64,000 nt of DNA from Paenibacillus bouchesdurhonensis (GCF_900155685.1 NZ_LT732548.1:512695-576694), one strand, 5' to 3'; positions 8,053 to 15,919 are shown, numbered from the stretch's first letter. Numbers and translations: made by a program. Notes: generated from the sequence alone by a model not told the origin.

Positions 8053-8595
8053 ATGGACATTGTAAAACTATACAACATGCAAAGAGAACTAGACGAGAGG
8101 ATTATAAAGCAACACGGGCTGGAAGGGCAGGACTTATTGCCGCAAAAGATTCTAGCGTTGCAAGTGGAGCTAGGAGAATGCGCAAATGAATGGCGAGGTT
8201 TCAAGTATTGGAGTAAAGACCAGCAGCCGCGATATATAAAAAATTCAATTGCATTCGCCAATCCCGGAGGTCCATTTGAATACACAACCTACCCACTCCT
8301 AGAAGAATACATTGATTGCCTACACTTCATTTTGTCGATTGGCATTGAAATTGGAATCGATATTTATGAATTCGGATTTGTAGCAGTGGTGGACGCAACA
8401 ACTACCGATACATTTCTCTCAGTTTTTGAAAAGATAAGCGAATTTTCTTACACCCCTGACTCTTGGAATTATGAGGGGATGTTCAATAGCTTCGCTGGAC
8501 TTGGTAAAATGCTTGGCTTCACTTGGGAACAGATCGAAGAGGCATACATGAGCAAAAATTCGGAAAATCATAGGAGGCAAGACAATGGGTATTGA
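8053..8595 (+). CDS. dUTPase, all-alpha NTP pyrophosphatase type
   Basis: ATG 8053 has GGGAGAT upstream. The 180-aa product has the dimeric dUTPase (MazG-related) motifs: QKILALQVELGECANEWRGF, with the Glu cluster, and LLEEYIDCLHFILSIGIEIG, with the second E-x3-D set. It hydrolyses dUTP to dUMP and keeps uracil out of phage DNA. The last residues (NHRRQDNGY) are repeated almost exactly at the end of the next gene, which I read as a sign of a gene insertion into the dUTPase 3' end. Confidence 0.85.
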   Translation: MDIVKLYNMQRELDERIIKQHGLEGQDLLPQKILALQVELGECANEWRGFKYWSKDQQPRYIKNSIAFANPGGPFEYTTYPLLEEYIDCLHFILSIGIEIGIDIYEFGFVAVVDATTTDTFLSVFEKISEFSYTPDSWNYEGMFNSFAGLGKMLGFTWEQIEEAYMSKNSENHRRQDNGY

Positions 8596-9235
8596 GAGGC
8601 CAATATATATATGTCAATGCGGTTGCGATGAGGAAATACCTTATTCACCAAGACATCAATATCCATCAAAAAAGCCTAAATATAAAGTCGGTCATTTTCA
8701 TCGTAATAAGTTTTTTCTAAATCGAAATACAATCGAAAATGAATACAAAAAGGCTGGAAGTGGGGCGAAGTTGGCGGAGAAATATGGTATTACTCCAGTC
8801 GCAGTTTACAACATGCTGAGGAAAATAAAAGCTTCAACCATACCTAAGGAAGAGCTTGCTGAACCAAAACAAAGGACAGGTAGGTATTGGGAATTGAAAT
8901 GTCTTGATTTTTTGGAAGGGGCCGAGGATTTTTCAGGAATGGACTGGCGATCTCCATTCGATTTGATATTTAACGGATATAGAGTGAATGTAAAAGTCTC
9001 TAACCCAGTAAATCAAGGAAAAACATGGACATTTAATACAAGATCAAAACAACAGATAGATTACTTTTTGTGTATTGGGCTTAACGAAAGTGGAGAAGTC
9101 GAAAAGTTGTATTGGATACCATCTGACAAGGCGAAAAAACAAACAACTATCAGACGTGGTTCAAAAACCAAATATGACGAATATGCAACAACATTTGAAT
9201 TATTAAACCACAAACGCCAAGACACAGGATATTAA
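8585..9235 (+). CDS. Probable mobile (homing-type) PD-(D/E)XK endonuclease
   Basis: 216 aa, AT-rich compared with its neighbours. N-terminus CQCGCDEEIPYSPRHQYP with VGHFHRNKF resembles the Cys-rich DNA-binding knuckle common in phage homing endonucleases. A helix-turn-helix follows (AKLAEKYGITPVAVYNMLRKI). The second half (FSGMDWRSPFDLIFNGYRVNVKVS) has a D...VK pattern like a PD-(D/E)XK nuclease core. The ribosome site lies in the 3' end of the dUTPase gene, and the C-terminus (NHKRQDTGY) copies the dUTPase C-terminus. Family assignment is inferred from motifs. Confidence 0.6.
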   Translation: MGIERPIYICQCGCDEEIPYSPRHQYPSKKPKYKVGHFHRNKFFLNRNTIENEYKKAGSGAKLAEKYGITPVAVYNMLRKIKASTIPKEELAEPKQRTGRYWELKCLDFLEGAEDFSGMDWRSPFDLIFNGYRVNVKVSNPVNQGKTWTFNTRSKQQIDYFLCIGLNESGEVEKLYWIPSDKAKKQTTIRRGSKTKYDEYATTFELLNHKRQDTGY

Positions 9236-9393
9236 TAACACGCCGTCTGAGCGCCAAGAACGCTGATTCTAGCGACTTACAGATCGAATGAGTATAAATG
9301 GAAGGGTAGAGACTTAGAGGGGCTTAAACAAGCTCCCAGGACGCGCGCAAATGTAAAGCTGAGTTTTCGGGGAAGAATAGGAGGTTGAAAAAG

Positions 9394-10242
9394 ATGGATA
9401 AAGAGACTATTCATGTCGGGTTATACGGTGGAAAAGGGTTGTTCGGGGGCAAAGAAAAGCCGCTGGAAGCCAGTGTCATACATTGCGATAAACACAGCAA
9501 ATGCTCTTATTACAATAATAATCAATGTCTAAGAGTGCGGAGCTTCGGCGGTATGGGGTGTAAATTCGGACGAAATACGACTCATACGGGGTATACCAGC
9601 CGAGCGAGGAAATACGGAGAATTCAAGGCTCAATGGCAGGGTCATGAATGCTATGGAAAATTGAATTATCCACCTAGAAAGTTGGGTTTGGTCAATGGTT
9701 ATGTGGTATTTCCTTACCCTCATATCAAGATTTCAGAAGAGGAAGGATATGAGGTTGAATCTCCTTTTCTATTCGCAAGTGACGGAGCATTTATACAAGA
9801 ACGGTATTTCACGGTGGAACTGATTCGGAAGATATGCCTGTTTAGACCACAAGCGGTTTTTGGTGGAGAAATAACAGATTATCAAAACAAGATTGTTCCC
9901 TTGTTTCTCTCGCACCTGAAGGAAGTTATGCCGGTAAGGTATCAAGAATATATCCAAACTTATCCTAGCGAGGAGCAAAGCATTAGTTATGTGGGAAGAA
10001 GGGCGAAATTGAAAACCGTAGCACCATCCAAGGTTAATTATGAATCTTCGCAATACCCACAGTTCAACGAGGCGTGGAATTGGGACGGGGAACGATTGAT
10101 ATATGAATCAGGCAATCTAAGTGGATTCAAAGTGATAAAAGATTACACCATTGAAACTTTAAGCATCATTCCAGGCGATCAGTCCATTATCACCATTACG
10201 AGCAATGATCAAGTAACGGATAAAACTGTATTTGTTGATTAA
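9394..10242 (+). CDS. Phage protein, 282 aa, unknown, Cys-rich N-terminus
   Basis: AGGAGGT at 9379-9385 supports ATG 9394. Residues 25-55 hold several Cys (CDKHSKCSYYNNNQCLR, GMGCKFG), suggestive of a small iron-sulfur or zinc site. The rest is mixed alpha/beta (YGKLNYPPRKLGLVNGYVVF, PFLFASDGAFIQERYF) with an all-beta C-terminal segment. I recall related hypothetical proteins in Bacillota phages but no function. The 158 bases upstream (9236-9393) hold no gene that I can see. Confidence 0.65.
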   Translation: MDKETIHVGLYGGKGLFGGKEKPLEASVIHCDKHSKCSYYNNNQCLRVRSFGGMGCKFGRNTTHTGYTSRARKYGEFKAQWQGHECYGKLNYPPRKLGLVNGYVVFPYPHIKISEEEGYEVESPFLFASDGAFIQERYFTVELIRKICLFRPQAVFGGEITDYQNKIVPLFLSHLKEVMPVRYQEYIQTYPSEEQSISYVGRRAKLKTVAPSKVNYESSQYPQFNEAWNWDGERLIYESGNLSGFKVIKDYTIETLSIIPGDQSIITITSNDQVTDKTVFVD

Positions 10243-10254
10243 GGAGGACTGAGC

Positions 10255-10428
10255 ATGTTAGGTAAAGCAAGTGAAATCAAAATATCAGACGCTCTCAAAG
10301 GCGCTGGATCGGTAAGAGGATGGATAAATGATCATCCAACGGCAATGGTCGAAGATATTAAAGTAGCTGCTACAGAGGACGGAGATTATTTTTACATCAT
10401 TTTCAAGGAGGCTAAAGAGGATGAATAA
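10255..10428 (+). CDS. Small phage protein, 57 aa
   Basis: AAGGAGG (10241-10247) precedes ATG 10255. Product MLGKASEIKISDALKGAGSV... ends YFYIIFKEAKEDE; compact alpha/beta, no Cys, unknown. It overlaps the next gene by eight bases. Confidence 0.6.
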   Translation: MLGKASEIKISDALKGAGSVRGWINDHPTAMVEDIKVAATEDGDYFYIIFKEAKEDE

Positions 10429-10606
10429 GCGGCAGCGGAAGAAAGTGCGAAAAAAGGCTGCAATTCAACATTACAAGGAATCAGGAGAAGACTTACTCCA
10501 TTGCGAACAGTGCGGAAAAAAACTTGATGTGCTGAATGAATATCACTGGAAATGGGGTACATGTGGCAGTTATTGCTACGGGAAATTAGTAGGAGTCTAT
10601 TACTAG
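10421..10606 (+). CDS. Small zinc-ribbon-like phage protein, 61 aa
   Basis: A very basic N-terminus (MNKRQRKKVRKKAA) is followed by CEQC and CGSYC, a likely four-Cys zinc ribbon. The ribosome site AAGGAGG lies in the preceding gene. Possibly nucleic-acid binding; function unknown. Confidence 0.6.
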   Translation: MNKRQRKKVRKKAAIQHYKESGEDLLHCEQCGKKLDVLNEYHWKWGTCGSYCYGKLVGVYY

Positions 10607-10617
10607 GAGGGATACCC

Positions 10618-10929
10618 ATGAGTAACCATATAGACCGGATACAAGAAGTTAAAGACTTAACAGAATATGCAGAAAGAAATACATGCAGCGCAACAATGGT
10701 TCCGACAGAAGCGTTAAGAGCGCTCCTATCCGAATATAAACGACTACAAACGATCATAGAGACACAAGGTAAATTGATTGAATCATATCAGCGGATTGAG
10801 ATGGACATGGAAAGCGATCACGTACAACTGTTGGAGCTCATAAAAAGGAATGAGTTATGCACACACATGAGAAAGACAGAAACTTATAAACTCGTTGATT
10901 CTGCTTTATCCCACCTGAAAGGGGAATAA
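10618..10929 (+). CDS. Coiled-coil phage protein, 103 aa
   Basis: TAGGAGGGA precedes ATG 10618. The product is largely helical with a predicted coiled coil (ALRALLSEYKRLQTIIETQG, KLIESYQRIEMDMESDH). The in-frame TTG at 10552 lacks a ribosome site. Unknown function. Confidence 0.6.
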   Translation: MSNHIDRIQEVKDLTEYAERNTCSATMVPTEALRALLSEYKRLQTIIETQGKLIESYQRIEMDMESDHVQLLELIKRNELCTHMRKTETYKLVDSALSHLKGE

Positions 10930-10953
10930 ACAACAGAGAGGGGAGAGAAGAAC

Positions 10954-11763
10954 GTGAGCGTCGTATCTCCACTGATTTGGTTTGGTGGAAAGGGGAAGCA
11001 AGCCGAGCGCATCATTAACAAAATGCCAGCTCATAAGGTTTATATTGAACCGTTCGGCGGAGCTGCGCACGTGATTTCCCAAAAGCCAAGAATCAACCAC
11101 GAAGTGTACAACGACATAGACGGGATTGTTGTGAACTTCATTATGCAAAGCATAGAGAATACGGAAAGATTGATTGAAAAATGCGCTGCGCTTCCTTATA
11201 GCAGAGAGCTTTATGAGAAGTGGCGGCGCGAGGAGCTCCCTTCGGATCCGTTAGAAAAGGCAGTCCGATTCTTTTATCTCAACCGCTCGGCCATCTCGAA
11301 AGGAAACGCGGAACAAGTGCCGCGGACAGGATGGAGACATTCAACAACATCAAGTCAAAATCCATCAAAGGGGTATGCGAACGCTTGCCAACGAATAAGG
11401 GAATTCGCTGAAAGAATGAAAGGCGTAATGATTGAACGATTGGACTTTAGAACAATAATCGAGAAATACGACTCAGAAGAAGCGCTGTTCTATGTGGATC
11501 CTCCATACGTTGGGCGTGAAAAATTCTATGCTGGTGGTTTCGCTCTAAATGATCACTATGAACTAGGTGAGATGTTGAATAAATGCAAAGCGAAAGTGAT
11601 TGTCTCGTATTACGAGGATCCGATCATCCATGAGTTGTATGGGAATTGGAATATCGAGCGTCACGAAGCATTCAAACAGGCTGTAGGCGATCAAAATGTA
11701 GGCGGCAAGGCAGAGGAGCTTTTGATTATGAATTTTGACAATGGCCAGCTAACTCTATTTTAG
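10954..11763 (+). CDS. Dam-like DNA adenine methylase
   Basis: GTG 10954 follows GGGGAGAGAAG. The 269-aa product has the D12-class N6-adenine methylase motifs: LIWFGGKGKQAE (motif X), YIEPFGGAAHVI (SAM-binding motif I) and ALFYVDPPYVGR (catalytic DPPY motif IV). It transfers a methyl group from SAM to adenine in DNA, probably to protect phage DNA or tune its expression. No cognate endonuclease is next to it, so it looks like a solitary phage methylase. Confidence 0.9.
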   Translation: MSVVSPLIWFGGKGKQAERIINKMPAHKVYIEPFGGAAHVISQKPRINHEVYNDIDGIVVNFIMQSIENTERLIEKCAALPYSRELYEKWRREELPSDPLEKAVRFFYLNRSAISKGNAEQVPRTGWRHSTTSSQNPSKGYANACQRIREFAERMKGVMIERLDFRTIIEKYDSEEALFYVDPPYVGREKFYAGGFALNDHYELGEMLNKCKAKVIVSYYEDPIIHELYGNWNIERHEAFKQAVGDQNVGGKAEELLIMNFDNGQLTLF

Positions 11764-11780
11764 AGGGGAGAGGTAAAGAA

Positions 11781-11999
11781 ATGAAAAGACAACCAAAGTA
11801 TAAGAAATCAGGATTAAAACCCGGCGATCAAGTGGTGATGCACACCTGTTATGAATCGCGGAAAGAAAAATACAAGGATAAGGTATGGACGGTAGAATCT
11901 GAGCCTTGGGATTTGTGCGGATCGGAAGTAGTGCGTCTGGATGGTTTTAGTGGTGGTTTCGCTACGGAATATCTCAAAAAGGTTAGAGGGGAGAGGTGA
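11781..11999 (+). CDS. Small phage protein, 72 aa
   Basis: AGAGGGGAGAGG precedes ATG 11781. The product (LKPGDQVVMHTCYESRKEKYKDKVWTV ... ATEYLKKV) has the look of a small SH3/KOW-like beta barrel. It shares this look with the 78-aa protein at 12764. Unknown function. Confidence 0.6.
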   Translation: MKRQPKYKKSGLKPGDQVVMHTCYESRKEKYKDKVWTVESEPWDLCGSEVVRLDGFSGGFATEYLKKVRGER

Positions 12000-12004
12000 A
12001 AAGG

Positions 12005-12475
12005 ATGTCTGAAAAAGGAAGCTATGCACATGTAGGATTACCGGGGTTAGGTCAGTTATTTGCTTATGTAGAGGGGAAGCCGCTGGAGGAAGAAAAACGC
12101 GATTTAGAAGCGGATTTGAAGGTACTGACAATCATACCTAAAGATCCGAGGGGGCCCGTTAACATGGTGCATGACGTTGTAGCTCCTCATGCGCTCCGTA
12201 GAGCCATTGAAGCAGAGCGGCAGCTTACCGAGAAGGACGCAATCATACAGCGTGAATACGCTTTGAAGCACGAGGCATACAACAATATAACTCGCGCACA
12301 TGAAACGATGGCGGACAATGCAGAAGAAATCGCCAATCTACGTAAAGCGCTAGAAATACAACAGAACTATCTCATGGAATTAAGAGACGTTACACCTTAC
12401 GAGCTATATCAAGAGCAGATAACGAATGTTTTAAATGAGTCTAACGCTGCTTTAGGGGAAGGGGATAAGGAATGA
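12005..12475 (+). CDS. Phage protein with coiled-coil C-terminus, 156 aa
   Basis: I prefer ATG 12005, which has GAGAGGTG upstream, over GTG 11996. After a short N-terminal domain (GLPGLGQLFAYVEGKPLEEE) the sequence becomes strongly helical (ALRRAIEAERQLTEKDAIIQ, NAEEIANLRKALEIQQNYL), predicting a coiled coil. It overlaps the next start by four bases. Unknown. Confidence 0.6.
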   Translation: MSEKGSYAHVGLPGLGQLFAYVEGKPLEEEKRDLEADLKVLTIIPKDPRGPVNMVHDVVAPHALRRAIEAERQLTEKDAIIQREYALKHEAYNNITRAHETMADNAEEIANLRKALEIQQNYLMELRDVTPYELYQEQITNVLNESNAALGEGDKE

Positions 12476-12747
12476 ACTATTACATTCTTAGTCTTAAGTG
12501 GTCAGAAGGAAAAGGCGAGTACGTTTGGTGGCGTCCAGATAACAGCGGATACACCAACAACTTAAATCAGGCTGGGATCTACAGCGAAGAAACGATAAAG
12601 GCAATGCCGCATTACTACAAAAATACCTCAACCTATCCAATTCCAGTTGAGACGGTGGAAAAGATGATCATAAGCAAGGTTGTTCCTACGCTAGACGACA
12701 ATTGGAGCTTGATGGGGATCGATCTAGGGGCACTACAACATTATTGA
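12472..12747 (+). CDS. Phage protein, 91 aa, unknown
   Basis: Overlaps the previous stop (ATGA). The product MNYYILSLKWSEGKGEYVWW has many aromatic residues, and the segment DNSGYTNNLNQAGIYSEE is a type I have seen in hypothetical phage proteins. No function known. Confidence 0.6.
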   Translation: MNYYILSLKWSEGKGEYVWWRPDNSGYTNNLNQAGIYSEETIKAMPHYYKNTSTYPIPVETVEKMIISKVVPTLDDNWSLMGIDLGALQHY

Positions 12748-12763
12748 GGGAAGGTGATAAGGA

Positions 12764-13000
12764 ATGAAAGAAGGAGATCGCGTTGTACTGAATGCCGACA
12801 TAGACTGCTTCCACATGTTCCCCAAGAAGTACACCGACCCCGACCAAATAACTTTACCATCCGGTTCAATTGGCACGGTTACATCCGCTTATTCTAGCGG
12901 AGGTGGAATTGTACAGATGGATGCAGGAAAGAAGATATTCTCATTAAATTTAAGCGGATCTTTTAGCCCCTATACGGCTATAGAAGGGGAGACACAATAA
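12764..13000 (+). CDS. Small beta-rich phage protein, 78 aa
   Basis: Start ATG 12764 follows GGGAAGGTGATAAGG. The product (MKEGDRVVLNADID..., LPSGSIGTVTSAYSSGGGIV) looks like a small SH3-like barrel, similar in design to the 72-aa protein at 11781. Unknown function. Confidence 0.6.
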   Translation: MKEGDRVVLNADIDCFHMFPKKYTDPDQITLPSGSIGTVTSAYSSGGGIVQMDAGKKIFSLNLSGSFSPYTAIEGETQ

Positions 13001-13017
13001 GTAAAGGGGATGAAAAT

Positions 13018-13275
13018 ATGAAAGAATATCTTAAACCATGCCCGTTTTGCGGCGGAGAAGCGAAATTTGGTGTAACTGATCACGAAGGAAATGATAGAGA
13101 TGATGAATACGAAAACGATCCGTGGTCAGGGCTGGCATTCCGTATCCTCCACATTCACGAAGAAAATGAAGGTTGCCCAATAGCTAACTATGAAATCGAC
13201 GGGGCTGCAATAGGCGTGTATCTGTACGATAGCCGAAAGGAAGCTGCTGAAGCTTGGAATAAACGACAAGGGTAA
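13018..13275 (+). CDS. Lar-family (restriction alleviation-like) zinc protein
   Basis: 85 aa. The N-terminus LKPCPFCGGEAKFGV and the C-terminus KEAAEAWNKRQG are hallmarks of the Lar family, first described from Rac prophage, where Lar eases restriction by host enzymes. The Cys-x2-Cys plus a later Cys/His suggest zinc binding. Many phage members are unproven; the role against restriction is inferred from the family name only. Confidence 0.75.
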   Translation: MKEYLKPCPFCGGEAKFGVTDHEGNDRDDEYENDPWSGLAFRILHIHEENEGCPIANYEIDGAAIGVYLYDSRKEAAEAWNKRQG

Positions 13276-13325
13276 TGTCACCTTACGGCCTCGGGGCCAA
13301 TAAACCAAAGGGAGAGATAAAATGT

Positions 13326-13580
13326 ATGGCAAAAGAATTGATTTGGTCGGAAGAGAGCGATTTTGTATATGGCAGAGCAGTAGAATTTGAGAACAAAGAA
13401 GACTTTATCAATACAGTTAAAGATCAGTACGAAGACGGAGAATGTGAAGTGGCTGACGTTAAAATTCAGCCTTGTGTCTGGACTGAAAGGACTATACCTA
13501 AAGAGTGTCTCGTAACTCTTTCTTCAGCATATGCAGTAATTGAAAACTACTACACGGCATCTGTAAGCGATATAGAGTAA
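13326..13580 (+). CDS. Phage protein, 84 aa, unknown
   Basis: ATG 13326 is preceded by GGAGAG (13311-13316). The product (MAKELIWSEESDFVYGRAVE...) is acidic. It has a helical segment (EDFINTVKDQYEDGE) and a Cys/Trp stretch (KIQPCVWTERTIPKECLV). Unknown function. Confidence 0.55.
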   Translation: MAKELIWSEESDFVYGRAVEFENKEDFINTVKDQYEDGECEVADVKIQPCVWTERTIPKECLVTLSSAYAVIENYYTASVSDIE

Positions 13581-13600
13581 AACAGCCGAAGGCCCTCGAC

Positions 13601-13756
13601 TCGACCGCAATACCCAGCGAAGCGGGGGCCGATAATGGTGCATTTACTTTAGGAGGACAACCAATCTATGAAGATCCTGAATATATCAGTGAAGAATGCG
13701 AAGTGATAGGCACACGCTTTGACAATCCAGAGCTATTAGGGGAGGTAAGAATATGA
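13601..13756 (+). pseudogene. Coding-like frame without a start codon
   Basis: A frame with good coding character (DNGAFTLGGQPIYEDPEYIS, EECEVIGTRFDNPELLGEV) runs from about 13601 to TGA 13754-13756. It has no in-frame ATG, GTG or TTG after the upstream gene, and it overlaps the next ATG. It may be the 3' part of a gene whose start was lost, or a non-standard start (ATA/ATT class) is used. A TTTAGGAGG inside the frame at 13647-13655 does not lead to a useful start in this frame. Confidence 0.4.
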
Positions 13757-13881
13757 ACGAGCTGTTAGAAGAAGGTGTGTGTCCTGTATGCGGCGGCGAT
13801 ATAAAACACTGGAATCAAGGGATATATGAATGCCAGGATTGCGGCGCAATGATTCCGGACGATGACGAAGATGATGAGTAG
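13753..13881 (+). CDS. Tiny zinc-ribbon protein, 42 aa
   Basis: GGGGAGGTAAG precedes ATG 13753. The product has CPVCGG and CQDCG, a textbook four-Cys zinc ribbon, then an acidic tail (DDDEDDE). Too short for most gene finders. Function unknown; ribbons of this size often mediate contacts with RNA polymerase or nucleic acid. Confidence 0.65.
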   Translation: MNELLEEGVCPVCGGDIKHWNQGIYECQDCGAMIPDDDEDDE

Positions 13882-13897
13882 GGGAGGTAAGAGAGTA

Positions 13898-14056
13898 ATG
13901 AGAGTGACAGTAGATCGTCAATGTAATTGCCATAACTGTTTTAGATTCTCGCATTATGTGATTGAAATATCGTATGGAACTAGCGGCTGTTTTTATCTAT
14001 GTGCCAGATGTGCTGACGCGCTAAAGGACGAGTTGAAAGAGATTAGGGAGGAATAG
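13898..14056 (+). CDS. Small Cys-rich phage protein, 52 aa
   Basis: Start ATG 13898 is preceded by GGGGAGGTAAG; the upstream in-frame ATG at 13862 lies within the previous gene. Cys pairs CNCHNC and CARC suggest a metal-binding knuckle with a helical C-terminus (DALKDELKEIREE). Unknown. Confidence 0.6.
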   Translation: MRVTVDRQCNCHNCFRFSHYVIEISYGTSGCFYLCARCADALKDELKEIREE

Positions 14057-14062
14057 AGAGTA

Positions 14063-14203
14063 ATGGATAAAAGAGAGTGTTTGGAATGCATACATGCCGC
14101 TTCGAACGATAATGACGAAATGGTTTGTATGGTCGATGAAAAACATGTAATTGTTGCAGACGATTACTGCTGTGACAGCTTTAAGGAGGTATCCCATGAC
14201 TGA
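14063..14203 (+). CDS. Small Cys-rich phage protein, 46 aa
   Basis: ATG 14063 follows GGGAGGAATAGAGAG. The product MDKRECLECIHAASNDNDEM continues with a Cys at residue 22 and a CC pair near residue 38, a pattern common in short metal-binding phage proteins. The last eight bases overlap the next gene. Confidence 0.6.
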   Translation: MDKRECLECIHAASNDNDEMVCMVDEKHVIVADDYCCDSFKEVSHD

Positions 14204-14630
14204 GGTTAGAGACTGGCATAAGGATAAAGAACTGGTCAAAGAGTACGGAAACAGCGACATGCCATACAACCTAACGGAGTTTGCTAAAATGCTTCCCTAT
14301 TATCTCCAACAATACGGCGTTGAATTAAGGGGCAGAAAGAGATGGGCAGCAGTCGCGAAAGGACTTAATGATGATCTAAGCGCAGCAGAAGCCCGGGAAA
14401 AGAAACTACGTGAAGCGATAGAAGAGGCAATCAACGAAAAATCGCAATGGGGTGATGCGGAGAATGCGCTAGACGTTGTGACAAGACATTTGTCTAAAAC
14501 GTTGACATCCCTTTATCCAGAGAAGGAAGGACCTGAGATCATATCCTCCATAGAAGGGAAATTAACTCCTGATAAGGCGCGGATCATCAACGCTGCAATC
14601 AATGCGGCATTTGAGGAGGATGAATCATGA
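14196..14630 (+). CDS. Phage protein, 144 aa, helical
   Basis: AAGGAGGT just upstream supports ATG 14196 over ATG 14151. The product is mostly helical (LTEFAKMLPYYLQQYGVELR, AAEAREKKLREAIEEAINEK). No family recognised. It overlaps the next gene by four bases. Confidence 0.6.
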   Translation: MTEVRDWHKDKELVKEYGNSDMPYNLTEFAKMLPYYLQQYGVELRGRKRWAAVAKGLNDDLSAAEAREKKLREAIEEAINEKSQWGDAENALDVVTRHLSKTLTSLYPEKEGPEIISSIEGKLTPDKARIINAAINAAFEEDES

Positions 14631-15004
14631 CACGTGAAGAGATCGAAGCCAAATGGGAAGGCATGACACCGCGCGAACGTGATGCCTGGATTGCTACGGA
14701 TGTAATGGGATACGAGAGAGTCAGGGGAAATGACTCATATGTGCGAAAAAACAACATGGCAAGTTTCCCTAAAATGTACAGTTCCGACATATCCGCAGCA
14801 TGGGAAGTGGAGGCGCGTATTCTTGAAACATACCGACTTTCATATGCGATGTCATTAGCGGAAGTAGTAAGCGGAAAAAGGGTGAATCTCCCTGATGAAC
14901 TTGATGACTTTATAACAGAATGTTCAGATAACTTGCTTGCACTTATCCACGCAACCCCGGCGCAACGTTGTAAGGCTGCTTTATTAGCTGTATTGGAGGG
15001 ATAG
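14627..15004 (+). CDS. Phage ABA-sandwich domain protein
   Basis: 125 aa. The layout PRERDAWIATDVMGYERV, FPKMYSSDISAAWEVEARI and ATPAQRCKAALLAVLEG matches the phage ABA sandwich domain family found across siphovirus early regions. Function is not established. It is translationally coupled to the gene upstream by ATGA. Confidence 0.75.
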   Translation: MTREEIEAKWEGMTPRERDAWIATDVMGYERVRGNDSYVRKNNMASFPKMYSSDISAAWEVEARILETYRLSYAMSLAEVVSGKRVNLPDELDDFITECSDNLLALIHATPAQRCKAALLAVLEG

Positions 15005-15008
15005 ATAT

Positions 15009-15299
15009 ATGAGATGTGTAGATTGTGGAATGAAAGAAGCGCCTCACGAACAGGAGTTATGCGACGAATGCTATGAAAACAACAACACAGATACAGTGAT
15101 ATATAAAATACCGTGGCAGAAATACGATCCAGAGAATCCGCCAGAGTTGGGGAAGACGTTTCTGGTGTGCATAGGATCAAAAACGATGGAGGCGGAGTTA
15201 CGAGTATCATTTAACGGCAGGTTGCTTTGGTGGACAGATCACGGTTTTGATGACACAGTGTCGCATTACGCACCTATTAACCTACCAGGGGAGGAATAA
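15009..15299 (+). CDS. Zinc ribbon plus DUF551-like phage protein
   Basis: 96 aa. The N-terminal CVDCG ... CDECYE is a four-Cys ribbon. The C-terminal part (KYDPENPPELGKTFLVCIGS ... WWTDHGFDDTVSHYAPINLP) resembles the DUF551 domain common in phage accessory genes. The combination suggests a small modular protein; function unknown. Confidence 0.6.
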   Translation: MRCVDCGMKEAPHEQELCDECYENNNTDTVIYKIPWQKYDPENPPELGKTFLVCIGSKTMEAELRVSFNGRLLWWTDHGFDDTVSHYAPINLPGEE

Positions 15300-15301
15300 A
15301 C

Positions 15302-15502
15302 ATGGCTCAATGGTGGAGAGAGGTAAAAATACCAAACGAAACGCCGGAGCAGCGAGAGAGAGCGCTGCGTGAAGCTTTAGAGGAGATATGGATACAAGGT
15401 AAAGACCGTGGCACATCATCTATACCGTGGCGTATGGCTTACAAGGCAGAAAAAACATTAAAACTACTTTACGGGGAAAAACCATATGAAAATATCAGCT
15501 AA
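15302..15502 (+). CDS. Small phage protein, 66 aa
   Basis: GGGGAGGAATAAAC precedes ATG 15302. Helical and charged (ETPEQRERALREALEEIWIQ). Overlaps the next gene by 17 bases. No family recognised. Confidence 0.55.
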   Translation: MAQWWREVKIPNETPEQRERALREALEEIWIQGKDRGTSSIPWRMAYKAEKTLKLLYGEKPYENIS

Positions 15503-15692
15503 ATCGTATTGGGTGTGGACGGAGAAGGCCGAGAAGGAGAATCCGCAACGTTCCCGAGCGGGCGAGATGATTCGGCCTCACTATGCCAAGGAAGCGCCGA
15601 AAGAATGGCTAGAACAGGGTCTAATCGTGGACAAGTCCGAATATGCAGCAGAGGGGCAAGTGGAGCTGTTTGATTTATTGGAGGAGGTGTAA
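15486..15692 (+). CDS. Small phage protein, 68 aa
   Basis: ATG 15486 lies in the end of the preceding gene, with GGGGAAAAACC upstream. The product (MKISAKSYWVWTEKAEKENPQ ... PKEWLEQGLIVDKSEYAAEG) ends in a helical tail. Unknown. Confidence 0.55.
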   Translation: MKISAKSYWVWTEKAEKENPQRSRAGEMIRPHYAKEAPKEWLEQGLIVDKSEYAAEGQVELFDLLEEV

Positions 15693-15696
15693 GAGA

Positions 15697-15903
15697 GTGA
15701 GACGAGGATTAAATAGGCATTTACGTATACAGTCGGTTGTTAATTTTTCATATGTCGTTAATGGAGAATTGAGAACTGGACGAATGTCAGCAGCTGTGAC
15801 AGGATCGGTAACACAAAGAACTTACAAAATCCTACAAGATGCTATTGCTGAACACGCTGATATAAGAGGTGTTGTTGTATCATCTATCATTCCGATTGTT
15901 TAG
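15697..15903 (+). CDS. Small phage protein, 68 aa
   Basis: GTG 15697 has GGAGGAGGTG upstream, which decides this start. The product (MRRGLNRHLRIQSVVNFSYV...VVSSIIPIV) has a beta-rich first half and a helical middle. Unknown. It is the last gene before the late-regulator promoter. Confidence 0.55.
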   Translation: MRRGLNRHLRIQSVVNFSYVVNGELRTGRMSAAVTGSVTQRTYKILQDAIAEHADIRGVVVSSIIPIV

Positions 15904-15913
15904 CGATATGTAG

Positions 15914-15919
15914 TATAAT
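15914..15919 (+). promoter_or_regulatory. Candidate promoter -10 for the ArpU-type gene
   Basis: TATAAT at 15914-15919 with TGTAG just upstream lies in the 87-base gap before 15991. The -35 match is poor, so activation by a phage factor is possible. This is a pattern call only. Confidence 0.35.
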
